Source: Bradyrhizobium huanghuaihaiense (lineage in GTDB: Bacteria; Pseudomonadota; Alphaproteobacteria; Rhizobiales; Xanthobacteraceae). From it: a stretch of DNA of 64,000 bases. The stretch is from contig NZ_VLLA01000004.1 of assembly GCF_007830635.1 (NCBI RefSeq), positions 1-64,000 of the forward strand, read 5' to 3'. The translations under genes were made by a program, and so were the position numbers. The notes under the pieces were generated by a model. The model did no database searches. It saw only the letters and a program-made list of their open reading frames with translations, and was not told where the DNA came from. Numbering within the stretch: position 1 is the stretch's first letter; every line of letters starts with the position of its first letter. Positions 7,189-14,937 of the stretch are shown here, piece after piece.

Positions 7189-7815
7189 ATGATGATGTCT
7201 CGCCTGCTCGCGGCCATTCTCGCCGCACTCTTCCTGACCGCACCTGCCGCCGCAACCGACGCCGAGCTCGCGAAGATCGCGCGCGCCGCCGGCACGCCCG
7301 ACATTCCCGGCCTGAAGATGGTCTGGCTCGCGCCCTGGGGCGATGTCCGCAGCGCCCATTCGTGGCGCAACATCATCGTGCACCAGACCGAGGGGCCGGC
7401 GGGCTCGGCCCGCGGCGGCGCCGCGGAGCAATCGAGGAATCCGACGCGCCGCGGCGTCACGGTGTGGGTGGAGACCGACGGCACGGTCTATTGGGCGGTC
7501 GCCGAGAACCTGGTGCCGACCCATGGCGACGGCGCCAACCGCAACGACAACAAGTATATCGATAACAGGCCGACCTATCGCCAGGTCGTGCGCGACAATT
7601 CGATCGGCGTCGAGTTCGCCGGCAACTATCCGGATGTCACGACGGGACCGACCGAGGCGCAGGTCGCGGCTTGGAAGATCCTCGTCAAGGTGCTGCGCGC
7701 GCGCTACGACATCCCGCTCGACCACGTCTATGCGCACAACTGGATCGACTACAAGGACGCGCGCTATTGCGAAGGCTGCTGGCTCGCGACGCTGGCGAGG
7801 ATTTGGGGGGAGTAG
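7189..7815 (+). CDS. N-acetylmuramoyl-L-alanine amidase (amidase_2 type), secreted
   Basis: The 208-residue protein has a signal peptide (MMMSRLLAAILAALFLTAPA, cut near AAATD) and an amidase_2/PGRP-like domain. Candidate zinc ligands and catalytic residues are the His in IIVHQTEGP, the His in VYAHNWIDYKD and a late Cys in YCEGCW; SIGVEFAGNY supplies the conserved acidic residue. It should cleave peptide from glycan in the periplasm. The start is one of three consecutive ATG codons at 7189-7197, and the ribosome site is weak. It follows the cyclase gene by 34 bp and could be co-transcribed with it. Confidence 0.8.
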   Translation: MMMSRLLAAILAALFLTAPAAATDAELAKIARAAGTPDIPGLKMVWLAPWGDVRSAHSWRNIIVHQTEGPAGSARGGAAEQSRNPTRRGVTVWVETDGTVYWAVAENLVPTHGDGANRNDNKYIDNRPTYRQVVRDNSIGVEFAGNYPDVTTGPTEAQVAAWKILVKVLRARYDIPLDHVYAHNWIDYKDARYCEGCWLATLARIWGE

Positions 7816-7821
7816 GCCCCC

Positions 7822-7862
7822 GTCATTCCGGGGCGCGCCTCTTGGCGCGAATCCGGAATGAC
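7822..7862. repeat. Palindromic repeat, family B (copy 1)
   Basis: GTCATTCCGGGGCGCGCC...GGCGCGAATCCGGAATGAC is a 41-bp inverted repeat between two convergent genes. Copies lie at 30980-31019 and 53257-53334. Confidence 0.85.
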
Positions 7863-8203
7863 TACACCGGTTGCGCCATCCAGCCGAACAGCCGCCGGAT
7901 CAGGCCCGGCCGCTGCGGCAATTCCGGCGGCCCGTCGGCGGCGAGCACGCGTTTGAAGAAGTAGTCCAGGAACACCATGTCGTTCGGCTCGGTGACGGTG
8001 AACGTCTCGTCGCCGAAGAACACGCTGTAACTGAAGAAGAACGGACCCATGAGCGGGATGGTCGCTGTGCCCGCATAATCCTTCGATATCACGAACTCGG
8101 ACGGCTCCAGCCCGTGCTCGCGCATCGCCTGCTCGACCAGCGGCAGCTTGCGCATGAACTGGGCTTCGAAGCCGCCGACGGTGGATTGCAGGATGATCGA
8201 CAC
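7862..8203 (-). CDS. Hypothetical protein
   Basis: The 113-residue product reads VSIILQSTVGGFEAQFMRK from a GTG at 8203 and ends RRLFGWMAQPV. It looks like a soluble alpha/beta domain with an aromatic central strand (MGPFFFSYSVFFGDETFTV). GGACGGACAC precedes the GTG. The longer ATG frame to 8341 adds a low-complexity leader that reads as non-coding, so it was rejected. Its stop codon TAG overlaps the last base of repeat B. Family not recognised. Confidence 0.6.
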   Translation of the reverse strand: MSIILQSTVGGFEAQFMRKLPLVEQAMREHGLEPSEFVISKDYAGTATIPLMGPFFFSYSVFFGDETFTVTEPNDMVFLDYFFKRVLAADGPPELPQRPGLIRRLFGWMAQPV

Positions 8204-8289
8204 GGTGCGTGTCCGTCCAAGTGGTGCTCTCGCCCTTTGGTCGGTTGACGGGCCGCGCGGGTTCAGTGGTTCAAGTTTGGAATGGTCCG

Positions 8290-8661
8290 CTACCAGCACA
8301 TTTTGATAGCTGCGGCGATCGTGAGAAAGCAGACAGCCCACATGGCTACCTGACCGGACGCGCCCTTGAACTTGAATCCTAGCCCCTCGAATTCAATTGG
8401 TCCTTCCGTCTGCCTGAGAAACACGACAAGCGCGAAGGACGCTGCTGCCGCGCCTGGGAGACCGATAATCGCCGCGAAATGCAGTCGCAGCAATTCTTCC
8501 CAATATTTGAACTGAGTGACAGTGACCAACAACGCCCAAGCGAACACAAATGCGGCGCCTAGTGTAACCACAATCGCAAATCCAAAGGACAAGAGGCGAA
8601 TTAGCTCGTCCGTCGTATATCCGAACAATCTGGCGCTAGTATCCGAATCTGACTCTCCCAC
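8290..8661 (-). CDS. Small membrane protein of low-GC composition
   Basis: The 123-residue protein starts at a GTG (8661) preceded by a strong GGGAGG site: MGESDSDTSARLFGYTTDEL. Three hydrophobic segments are visible, about residues 23-47 (LLSFGFAIVVTLGAAFVFAW), 62-83 (FAAIIGLPGAAAASFALVVF) and 104-121 (VAMWAVCFLTIAAAIKMCW). The stretch between the last two is soluble (RQTEGPIEFEGLGFKFKG). Base composition is visibly less GC-rich than its neighbours, as is the 140 bp upstream, which suggests acquisition. Function unknown. Confidence 0.65.
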   Translation of the reverse strand: MGESDSDTSARLFGYTTDELIRLLSFGFAIVVTLGAAFVFAWALLVTVTQFKYWEELLRLHFAAIIGLPGAAAASFALVVFLRQTEGPIEFEGLGFKFKGASGQVAMWAVCFLTIAAAIKMCW

Positions 8662-8802
8662 CAGTACCTGCCTCCCGCATACTGATAAAGTATGACGAAA
8701 ACGTCATCACAGGTTGTGCCGTCCGGCAATAGAAAAGCTCTGTCGCGGTAAGGGCAATATTGTCGCGCTTTAGCGGCGCTGATCGCTCCTCCATACCCAA
8801 AC

Positions 8803-8831
8803 AAAAAAGCCGGCGTTGCCGCCGGCTTTTC
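8803..8831 (-). terminator. Terminator of rpoH (bidirectional hairpin)
   Basis: On the minus strand, AAAAGCCGGCGGCAACGCCGGC is followed by TTTTTTGTTTG about 40 bp past the rpoH stop. The stem is GCCGGCG/CGCCGGC around a short loop. On the plus strand the hairpin is also flanked by TTTT, so it can work both ways. Confidence 0.85.
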
Positions 8832-8871
8832 GTCTCTTTCGATCCGCCAATCTCTTGCCGCGCAAGCCCGC

Positions 8872-9771
8872 TTAGTGCGCGGCTTCCAGCGCGGCCTGTT
8901 CCTGCCTTGCGATCGTGCCCTTGACCGCGGACTGCACCTTCTCGAAGGCGCGGACCTCGATCTGGCGGACGCGCTCGCGCGACACGCCGAACTCGGCGGC
9001 AAGGTCTTCCAGCGTCATCGGCTCATCGGCGAGGCGACGGGCCTCGAAGATGCGGCGTTCGCGCGGGTTGAGCACGCCCATGGCGCCGTTCAGCGCGTCA
9101 CGGCGGTGATCGTACTCCTCGTGCTCCGCCATCAGGGCTTCCTGGTTGGGCGTGTTGTCGACCAGCCAGTCCTGCCATTCGCCGGCTTCGCCGTCGTCAC
9201 GGATCGGTGCGTTGAGCGACGCGTCGCCACCAAGGCGGCGGTTCATGTCGATCACGTCCTGGTCCGTCACGCCGAGGCGCTTGGCAATGGTCGCGACCTG
9301 GTCGGGGCGGAGATCGCCCTCGTCCAGCGCGTTGATCTTGCTCTTCGCCTTGCGCAGGTTGAAGAACAGCTTCTTCTGGTTCGCGGTGGTGCCCATCTTC
9401 ACGAGCGACCAGGAACGCAGGATGTACTCTTGAATCGACGCCTTGATCCACCACATGGCGTAGGTGGCGAGACGGAACCCCTTCTCGGGTTCGAAACGCT
9501 TCACCGCCTGCATGAGGCCGACATTGCCTTCCGAGACGACCTCGGAGATCGGCAGGCCGTAGCCGCGATAGCCCATGGCGATCTTGGCCACGAGGCGGAG
9601 ATGGCTGGTGACGAGTTGGTGCGCCGCGTCGCGATCGTCGTGCTCGCGCCAACGCTTGGCGAGCATGTATTCCTGCTGGGGCTCCAGCATCGGGAACTTG
9701 CGGATCTCGGCGAGGTAGCGAGAAAGGCCGGATTCTCCATTGAGGACCGGCAAAGCAGCGGTACGGGCCAT
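8872..9771 (-). CDS. rpoH: RNA polymerase sigma-32 factor (heat shock)
   Basis: This 299-residue sigma-70-family protein has RpoH features. Region 2 carries the core-binding and -10 segment (GNVGLMQAVKRFEPEKGFRL, then ATYAMWWIKASIQEYILRSW). The RpoH-box-like QKKLFFNLRKAK lies between regions 2 and 3, and region 4 has the helix-turn-helix LEDLAAEFGVSRERVRQIEV. It directs transcription of heat-shock genes. Rhizobia often carry more than one rpoH; which paralogue this is cannot be told. A strong terminator follows at 8803-8831. A candidate -10 element lies about 115 bp upstream. Confidence 0.95.
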   Translation of the reverse strand: MARTAALPVLNGESGLSRYLAEIRKFPMLEPQQEYMLAKRWREHDDRDAAHQLVTSHLRLVAKIAMGYRGYGLPISEVVSEGNVGLMQAVKRFEPEKGFRLATYAMWWIKASIQEYILRSWSLVKMGTTANQKKLFFNLRKAKSKINALDEGDLRPDQVATIAKRLGVTDQDVIDMNRRLGGDASLNAPIRDDGEAGEWQDWLVDNTPNQEALMAEHEEYDHRRDALNGAMGVLNPRERRIFEARRLADEPMTLEDLAAEFGVSRERVRQIEVRAFEKVQSAVKGTIARQEQAALEAAH

Positions 9772-9884
9772 AGTGCGCCCTCCAAAGGTTCAGGCCCCCG
9801 ATAGCGGCGGGCCAGGCAGACGACCGCTGTGTCAAAGCCGGCCGGGCTGCGATGTTCCGCGCTGGTCATTTCCAACGCAGGCGC

Positions 9885-9913
9885 AATATACCCCAAGGGG
9901 GGTCGAAAAGGGA
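9885..9913 (-). promoter_or_regulatory. Possible rpoH promoter
   Basis: Reading the minus strand, TATATT at 9890-9885 sits in CCTTGGGGTATATTGCGCC about 115 bp upstream of the rpoH start. A candidate -35 (TCCCTT, 9913-9908) is a poor match at 17-bp spacing. The -10 is the best hexamer in the intergenic DNA, but the assignment is tentative. GTGACGTCAGCAATCC just upstream could be an operator half. Confidence 0.3.
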
Positions 9914-9988
9914 AGGATTGCTGACGTCACGTCCCCGTGTGGCAGCTATAACTTTTTGTAATGTAACGCCTTTCTTAAACGGCCTGCG

Positions 9989-11011
9989 TCATAGCGCCGC
10001 TTTGAGGGTGCTCTCCAGGAGAAGCAAATCCTCCGGCAGAGGCGCCTCCCAGTGGAGTAATTCTCCCGTCCTCGGGTGCTCCAATACCAGCAGATAGGCA
10101 TGCAAGGCCTGCCGCCCGAGCGCGGTTAAGGCTCCTCGCGATTCCGGCCCGAGGTGGTTCGCCTTGGTCTTGAAATGCGGGCCATAGACGGCGTCCCCCA
10201 TCAGGGGGTGGCCGATATGGGCGAGGTGGACGCGGATCTGGTGGGTGCGCCCGGTCTCGAGCTCGCAGGACAGCAGGGCGGCGATCGGCTTGCCGTCGCG
10301 CCCGGCAAAACTCTCCAGGATTTCCCAATGGGTGACCGCCTCGCGGCCGCCCTGGCGCACCGCCATCTTCTCGCGGGCGTGCGGGTGGCGGTCGATCGGC
10401 GCATCGACTGTGCCGCGATGCCGGTTCGGCATGCCCCAGGCAAAGGCCATGTAGCCGCGCCGCATCTCGCCGGTGCGGCCGTGGTCGGCGAACTGGGCCG
10501 ACAGCGAGGCATGGGCGAGGTCGTTCTTGGCGACCACCATCAGCCCTGTGGTGTCCTTGTCCAGCCGGTGCACGATGCCGGGCCGGCGCACCCCGCCGAT
10601 GCCCGACAGTGAGGCGCCGCAATGGGCGATCAGCGCGTTGACCAGCGTGCCGGTCTCGTGGCCGGCCGCGGGGTGGACGACCAGGCCCTTGGGTTTGTTG
10701 ATGACGATGATGTCGTCGTCCTCGAATACGATATCGAGGGCGATATCCTCGCCTTTCGGCTCGGCGGGCGCCGCCTCCGGCACGTCGATTATGATCGTAT
10801 CGCCGGATGCGACGTGATAAGCGGGGTCGCGGATGGCGGAAGCCTTCAGGCTCACCGCGCCCGCCAGGATCAGGGCTTTCAGCCGCGATCGCGACAGGTC
10901 GGTGAGGTGCGCCGCCAGCACGCGGTCGAGCCGGGGCGACCCCTCGTCGCCGGCGACGACAACCTCCAACCTCTGCGCAGAGCCAAGACTTTTAGGGCCA
11001 AGACTTTCCAT
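9989..11011 (-). CDS. rluD: RluA-family 23S rRNA pseudouridine synthase (RluD-like)
   Basis: The 340-residue enzyme isomerises uridines of 23S rRNA. An N-terminal S4 domain is present (RLDRVLAAHLTDLSRSRLKAL), followed by the synthase domain with the catalytic Asp in GIVHRLDKDTTGLMVVAK and the conserved ELETGRTHQIRVHLAHIGHP motif. Length and domain order fit RluD; RluC-type enzymes are similar, so the exact target is inferred. The ATG at 11011 was chosen because the longer frame reads antisense through the next gene. Its start codon overlaps the start codon of the divergent gene at 11010, and downstream it is followed by rpoH on the same strand. Confidence 0.9.
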   Translation of the reverse strand: MESLGPKSLGSAQRLEVVVAGDEGSPRLDRVLAAHLTDLSRSRLKALILAGAVSLKASAIRDPAYHVASGDTIIIDVPEAAPAEPKGEDIALDIVFEDDDIIVINKPKGLVVHPAAGHETGTLVNALIAHCGASLSGIGGVRRPGIVHRLDKDTTGLMVVAKNDLAHASLSAQFADHGRTGEMRRGYMAFAWGMPNRHRGTVDAPIDRHPHAREKMAVRQGGREAVTHWEILESFAGRDGKPIAALLSCELETGRTHQIRVHLAHIGHPLMGDAVYGPHFKTKANHLGPESRGALTALGRQALHAYLLVLEHPRTGELLHWEAPLPEDLLLLESTLKAAL

Positions 11012-11351
11012 GACGACCGAAACCGCTATTCCCGAACCGACCCCCGAGCAGGCCGCGCTGTTCGCGCGGGTGCGGCGGATGATGCTGATCGCGGGGTTGA
11101 CCACGGCGCTGGCTGTCTGCGCCGTGCTGATCGCGGTGGGCTACCGCCTTTTCAAGTCGGAGGGAAGGGCGGTCGAAGCCGCCGGCGACGTCATCGCCAC
11201 CCTGCCCAAGGGCGCCAGGATCGTCGCGACCGGGGTAGCCGGCGACCGCCTGGTGATCACGCTCGATATCGGCGGGGTCACCGAGATCCGCACTTTTGAT
11301 GCGCACACCTTGAGGCCGGCCGGAAAGCTCAAATTTGCTAATGAGCCTTAG
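11010..11351 (+). CDS. DUF6476-like single-pass membrane protein
   Basis: The 113-residue protein begins MTTETAIPEPTPEQAALFAR. One membrane helix lies at about residues 25-46 (MLIAGLTTALAVCAVLIAVG). The C-terminal domain is mostly beta (LPKGARIVATGVAGDRLVIT, IRTFDAHTLRPAGKL), predicted outside the membrane. I recognise the pattern as DUF6476, a small alphaproteobacterial family that in my memory sits beside RluA-type genes, as here. Function unknown. The ATG shares two bases with the opposite-strand rluD start, so both must be transcribed from within the other gene's 5' end. Confidence 0.75.
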   Translation: MTTETAIPEPTPEQAALFARVRRMMLIAGLTTALAVCAVLIAVGYRLFKSEGRAVEAAGDVIATLPKGARIVATGVAGDRLVITLDIGGVTEIRTFDAHTLRPAGKLKFANEP

Positions 11352-11362
11352 GGGGCCCGGAC

Positions 11363-11471
11363 CCCTCCACCCATAACCACCGAGTCCGGTTGCGTGGACG
11401 AGATCGGCACTCCGATGTGCCTTGACCACGACCATTCGGGGTAATGGGTCCTGGCTTTCGCCAGGACGACG
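11363..11471. repeat. Palindromic repeat, family E (copy 1)
   Basis: The segment contains ACCCATAACCACCGAGTCCG and ends GGGTCCTGGCTTTCGCCAGGA. It shares the CCAGGAC/GTCCTGG terminal hairpin and the CCATAACCACCGA core with copies at 43267-43392 and 55912-56031. This copy appears to lack its full left arm. Confidence 0.75.
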
Positions 11472-11545
11472 CTGCGGGGGAGGTTTGAAAACCCCCGATC
11501 GAGGCTTGCCGCCGGCAAAATTCGCGGCTATGTCCTGTCCCTCAC

Positions 11546-11620
11546 GCTCCCTTCGTCTAGCGGTTAGGACGCGGCCCTCTCAAGGCTGAAACAGGGGTTC
11601 GATTCCCCTAGGGAGCGCCA
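11546..11620 (+). tRNA. tRNA-Glu (anticodon CTC)
   Basis: A 75-nt cloverleaf is formed. The acceptor arms GCTCCCT and AGGGAGC pair perfectly, the D arm contains TCTAGCGGTTAGGA, and the anticodon stem CGGCC/GGCTG encloses the loop CTCTCAA with anticodon CTC (reads GAG). The T arm is CAGGGGTTCGATTCCCCTA. CCA is encoded at 11618-11620. tRNA 3' ends are common integration sites, and an accessory-looking gene follows. Confidence 0.95.
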
Positions 11621-11739
11621 GACAAATCCTAAGCCATTGAAAACCTGCACACTCTAGGCAACCATGTGAGCCTGGAGAGACCGCCATGCTACGCAGGTAG
11701 CCTCACAAGGTGGTCCGCAATGGCGCTCGCGGTCGTAAC

Positions 11740-13557
11740 ATGGCCATCCTGATCCCCAGTCTCGGCTTCGCACGCTTCGACAGTCGTGGGGAACTACGAC
11801 TGGCGGAACGACTCAAGGACTTCGTCGAAGAGAACGCTGTCGTTTGGCACAATCTTCCTGTCGGCCCTCTCAACCGGCATCCGGATTTTATCATCGTTCA
11901 CCCCGCGAACGGCCTGCTCGTGCTCGAGGTGAAAGACTGGCGCCTGGAGACGATTGTTTCGGCGGACAAGACCAAGGTCGAGTTGCTGACCAGTCGTGGT
12001 GTTGTACGGGAGAGCAATCCCCTCGAGCAGGCTCGCAGGTACACGTTCGAGGTCGTGCGCACGCTGGAGCGCGACGGGCAATTGTTGTTTCCGCCCGGCC
12101 ATCGCTTCGTGGGCCGGTCCATTGTTCCGTTCGGCTTCGGGGCCGTATTCACGAACATCACGCGCAAGCAGTTCGATCAGACCAATCTCAAGGAGGTGCT
12201 GGCCGAGGATCTGTGTCTTTTCAAGGATGAAATGACGGAGACCGTGGATCCCGAAGAATTCCGGACCAGATTGTGGCGCATGGTTCATCCGCGTCCCGAA
12301 CAGCCGCTGTCCATGCCGCAGTTCGACCGCCTGCGGGCGCTGCTATTTCCGGAAATCCGCGTACGACAGATTGCCCTGCCTCTGGACGACGCGCCTGGGG
12401 CCGATCCTTCGGACCGGACGCTTGCAGTCATGGACCTGCATCAGGAGCAGTTCGCGCGCAGTCTGGGAGAGGGGCATCGAATTATTCGAGGCGTCGCCGG
12501 ATCGGGCAAGACCCTGATCCTTGCCTTTCGAGCCGAGTATCTGGCACGTGCGGCGGCAAAGCCGGTGCTCATCCTGTGTTACGCCAATGGCATCGCCGGG
12601 CGACTCGAGGATGCCATGCAGAGCAGAGGCGTGGAGAACCGTGTTCAGGTCCTCACCTTTCATTCCTGGTGCTACCGGATGCTGCGGACCTACGGGGTCC
12701 CAGCCCCATCCGAGCGAGATTATCCGGACTACGCCAAGCGGCTGGCTGCGAGCGTTTCAGAGGTCATGAAGGCGGTAGATCAAGGCCATATCCCAACGGA
12801 GCAGTACGACGCTGTCCTGATCGACGAGGCACACGACTTCGAGCCGCAATGGCTCGCGCTCGCGGCCAGGATGGTGAACCCGCGCACGAAGGCGCTGATG
12901 GTCGTCTACGACGACATCCAGGCCATCTACAAAGGGCGCGAACGCCCGGTATGGAGCCAACTTGGAATTGAGGCCAAGGGCAGAACGAGCGTATTGAAAG
13001 TCAACTACCGCAACACTGCGCAAATCGTTGCCTTCGCGAAACGCTTCGCTGCAGACGTCATTGGCGCTCCGGGCATCACTGCCGACGATGAGCACGCCAT
13101 CCTGCTGCCCGAAGATGCGGGCCGGCAGGGAGTGGAGCCGGCCGTGCGGCGGTGCGTGAGCATCGACGCAGAGGCTCACTGCGTCGCCGAGTGGTTTCTC
13201 GATAGGAAAAAGGCTGGGTACGAGTGGTCGCAGATGGCGTGTCTCTACCCCGAGCACTGGATCGGCGGGCGGGTCGAGCAGATACTCGCCAGGCATGATG
13301 TGCCGATCGATATGGCCAAGGACAATCGCAACAGAGTTTCGGTCAAGCGGGTGGCCGTGCGGTTCTTGAGCATGCACACCGCGAAGGGGCTGGAGTTTCC
13401 CTGCGTCGCCATTGCCGGCCTGGGCTTGCTCGGCCGCCACGGCGAGACCGTCGAGGAGTGTGTCCGGCTGACCTATGTTGGGATTACTCGAGCGACTCAC
13501 GAGGCGCTCCTGACGTACTCGAGTGAGTCGGAATTGGTGCAGCGTTTGATCGCGTAG
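11740..13557 (+). CDS. NERD nuclease-like domain fused to an SF1 helicase
   Basis: The 605-residue protein has two parts. Residues about 10-130 form a NERD domain, a restriction-endonuclease-like fold: GELRLAERLKDF, then PDFIIVHPANGLLVLEVKDW with the D...ExK pattern. From about 250 an SF1/UvrD-like ATPase follows: Walker A GVAGSGKTL, Walker B VLIDEAHDF, motif V-like MHTAKGLEFPCVAIAG and motif VI LTYVGITRATHEA. It likely acts on DNA as a helicase-nuclease; NERD-helicases occur in DNA repair and in some defence loci. The ATG at 11740 was preferred over a GTG at 11710, though the ribosome site is poor. It stands alone 120 bp after tRNA-Glu, with no integrase visible. Confidence 0.82.
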   Translation: MAILIPSLGFARFDSRGELRLAERLKDFVEENAVVWHNLPVGPLNRHPDFIIVHPANGLLVLEVKDWRLETIVSADKTKVELLTSRGVVRESNPLEQARRYTFEVVRTLERDGQLLFPPGHRFVGRSIVPFGFGAVFTNITRKQFDQTNLKEVLAEDLCLFKDEMTETVDPEEFRTRLWRMVHPRPEQPLSMPQFDRLRALLFPEIRVRQIALPLDDAPGADPSDRTLAVMDLHQEQFARSLGEGHRIIRGVAGSGKTLILAFRAEYLARAAAKPVLILCYANGIAGRLEDAMQSRGVENRVQVLTFHSWCYRMLRTYGVPAPSERDYPDYAKRLAASVSEVMKAVDQGHIPTEQYDAVLIDEAHDFEPQWLALAARMVNPRTKALMVVYDDIQAIYKGRERPVWSQLGIEAKGRTSVLKVNYRNTAQIVAFAKRFAADVIGAPGITADDEHAILLPEDAGRQGVEPAVRRCVSIDAEAHCVAEWFLDRKKAGYEWSQMACLYPEHWIGGRVEQILARHDVPIDMAKDNRNRVSVKRVAVRFLSMHTAKGLEFPCVAIAGLGLLGRHGETVEECVRLTYVGITRATHEALLTYSSESELVQRLIA

Positions 13558-13671
13558 GCCGGCCGCGCGGGCGCTCTCTCACGCCGTATGAGCGCATGGC
13601 TCGGGCTCTCCTCAACGCCTGCTCGAGCGGCGATCGCGAGAGGAGCCCCTGCCGTAAGCCCGGCCGTAAGT

Positions 13672-14091
13672 TCAGTGATGCGCCGAAACGCTCCTGACGG
13701 TCTCGGTCAGCATATCACCCGACGTGGAATGGCTGACGTCACCCAGGCTGATGATGCCGACCATCCGCTTGCTCTTGTTGATCACCAGCAGCCTGCGGAC
13801 CTGCAGCTTCTCCATGTGATGCATCGCCTTGGCGAGGTCATCGTCCTCGCGGCAGCAATGGATGCCCTCGGTCATCACGTCGCGCGCCTTCGCGCGGCCG
13901 GCATCGAAGCTGTGGCTCGCGAGTCCTTTGCAGACGATGTCGCGGTCGGTCACCATTCCGACGAGCTTGTCATCCTCGCCAATCGGAATGCAGCCGATGT
14001 CATGCGCCCGCATCAGCTTGGCAAGCTCGGTGATTGGGGTGTCGGGGCTGACCCAGTCGACACCCTTGTGCATCACGTCTTTGACTTTCAT
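13672..14091 (-). CDS. Tandem CBS-domain protein
   Basis: The 139-residue protein consists almost only of two CBS motifs forming one Bateman module. CBS1 covers about residues 1-60 (MKVKDVMHKGVDWVSPDT to VGMVTDRDIVCKGL) and CBS2 about 68-125 (RDVMTEGIHCCREDDDLAKA to MVGIISLGDVSHST). Such modules bind adenosine nucleotides and regulate partners. GGAGG eleven bases upstream supports the ATG at 14091; a longer frame to 14148 does not have a site. It is the last gene of a leftward group that includes the YbaK-like and DUF900 genes. Confidence 0.88.
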   Translation of the reverse strand: MKVKDVMHKGVDWVSPDTPITELAKLMRAHDIGCIPIGEDDKLVGMVTDRDIVCKGLASHSFDAGRAKARDVMTEGIHCCREDDDLAKAMHHMEKLQVRRLLVINKSKRMVGIISLGDVSHSTSGDMLTETVRSVSAHH

Positions 14092-14271
14092 GGCGAGCCT
14101 CCGTTCGTGGGTTTCAGTTGCGTTGATGCAATGCAGCGGCACCCCCATCTTCCGAACTCCGACCAGACAGGCGCAGACACTCTCGCCGCCACCTGCTCAA
14201 CAGTATGACGGCGCTTCGCGGCCAGAGTTCCCGCCCAGGATCGCAAGGGCAATGGGCGGTGTACAGAATCC

Positions 14272-14742
14272 TCAGTCATGCGCGCTGAAGCGCCCGTGCG
14301 GTGCGTTGGCCGTCAGGCGCGCAAACTGCGTGTGACCCATATGAAGCAGCGTCTCATGATCGCCGGCTTCCATATAGATGTCCGGCTGTGCCTCGATGCT
14401 GTCGTCGACGATGATATCCAATCCGTAGCATTTGCCGACGGCAGGAACTGCACCGTGTGCACAGTCGCTGAACAGCCGATTGATCTCGGTTTCGTCGGCC
14501 ATGTGGACATTGTCGCCGAGGCTTGTCCTCAGGTCCGACAGGCGGAGGTGGTGCGATGCGGGCAGGACTGCCAGCATGTATCCGCCGTCGCGCCGCAACA
14601 CGATGCCCTTGGCGAGGCGGTCGCCCGAGATATGGCATGCCTCGGCCGTTCGAGCGGACGTCATGCTGAGTTCGTGCGGGATCACCTCGTACTGGATGTT
14701 CTCAGCGGCGAGGTATTTCTGGAGCGTGGGAGCAATGGCCAT
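14272..14742 (-). CDS. YbaK/EbsC-type (aminoacyl-tRNA deacylase-like) protein
   Basis: The 156-residue cytosolic protein has the YbaK/ProX-like fold. It begins MAIAPTLQKYLAAENIQYEV, with the family's Lys in RLAKGIVLRRDGGYMLAVLP and a glycine-rich region around HGAVPAVGKCYGLD. Family members hydrolyse mischarged tRNAs (for example Cys-tRNA-Pro). A sequence divergent from YbaK itself leaves the substrate open. A very strong ribosome site (GGAGGTGAT) precedes the ATG. It lies 180 bp upstream of the CBS gene on the same strand. Confidence 0.8.
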   Translation of the reverse strand: MAIAPTLQKYLAAENIQYEVIPHELSMTSARTAEACHISGDRLAKGIVLRRDGGYMLAVLPASHHLRLSDLRTSLGDNVHMADETEINRLFSDCAHGAVPAVGKCYGLDIIVDDSIEAQPDIYMEAGDHETLLHMGHTQFARLTANAPHGRFSAHD

Positions 14743-14937
14743 GGCATCACCTCCGATGCTGAATGGAAACCATCCACCGTGAGGTCGACCCTGCAGACTC
14801 TCGCCATACGATGGGCGGCTGCCTGACTAGAGACCCAACATAGGTCTTCCATCCGCAAGCTGCAATTCATTTCCCCTCGGAGCCGCAGCGAGCGTGCGCA
14901 GGAGCAGGCTTTCGCATGGCTCGGCGCGGGTGCCCTC

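Noticed and set aside
8656..8800. A 48-codon minus-strand ORF starting MEERSAPLKR
   Set aside because: No ribosome site, no conserved pattern, and it overlaps the GTG-started gene and rpoH terminator region.
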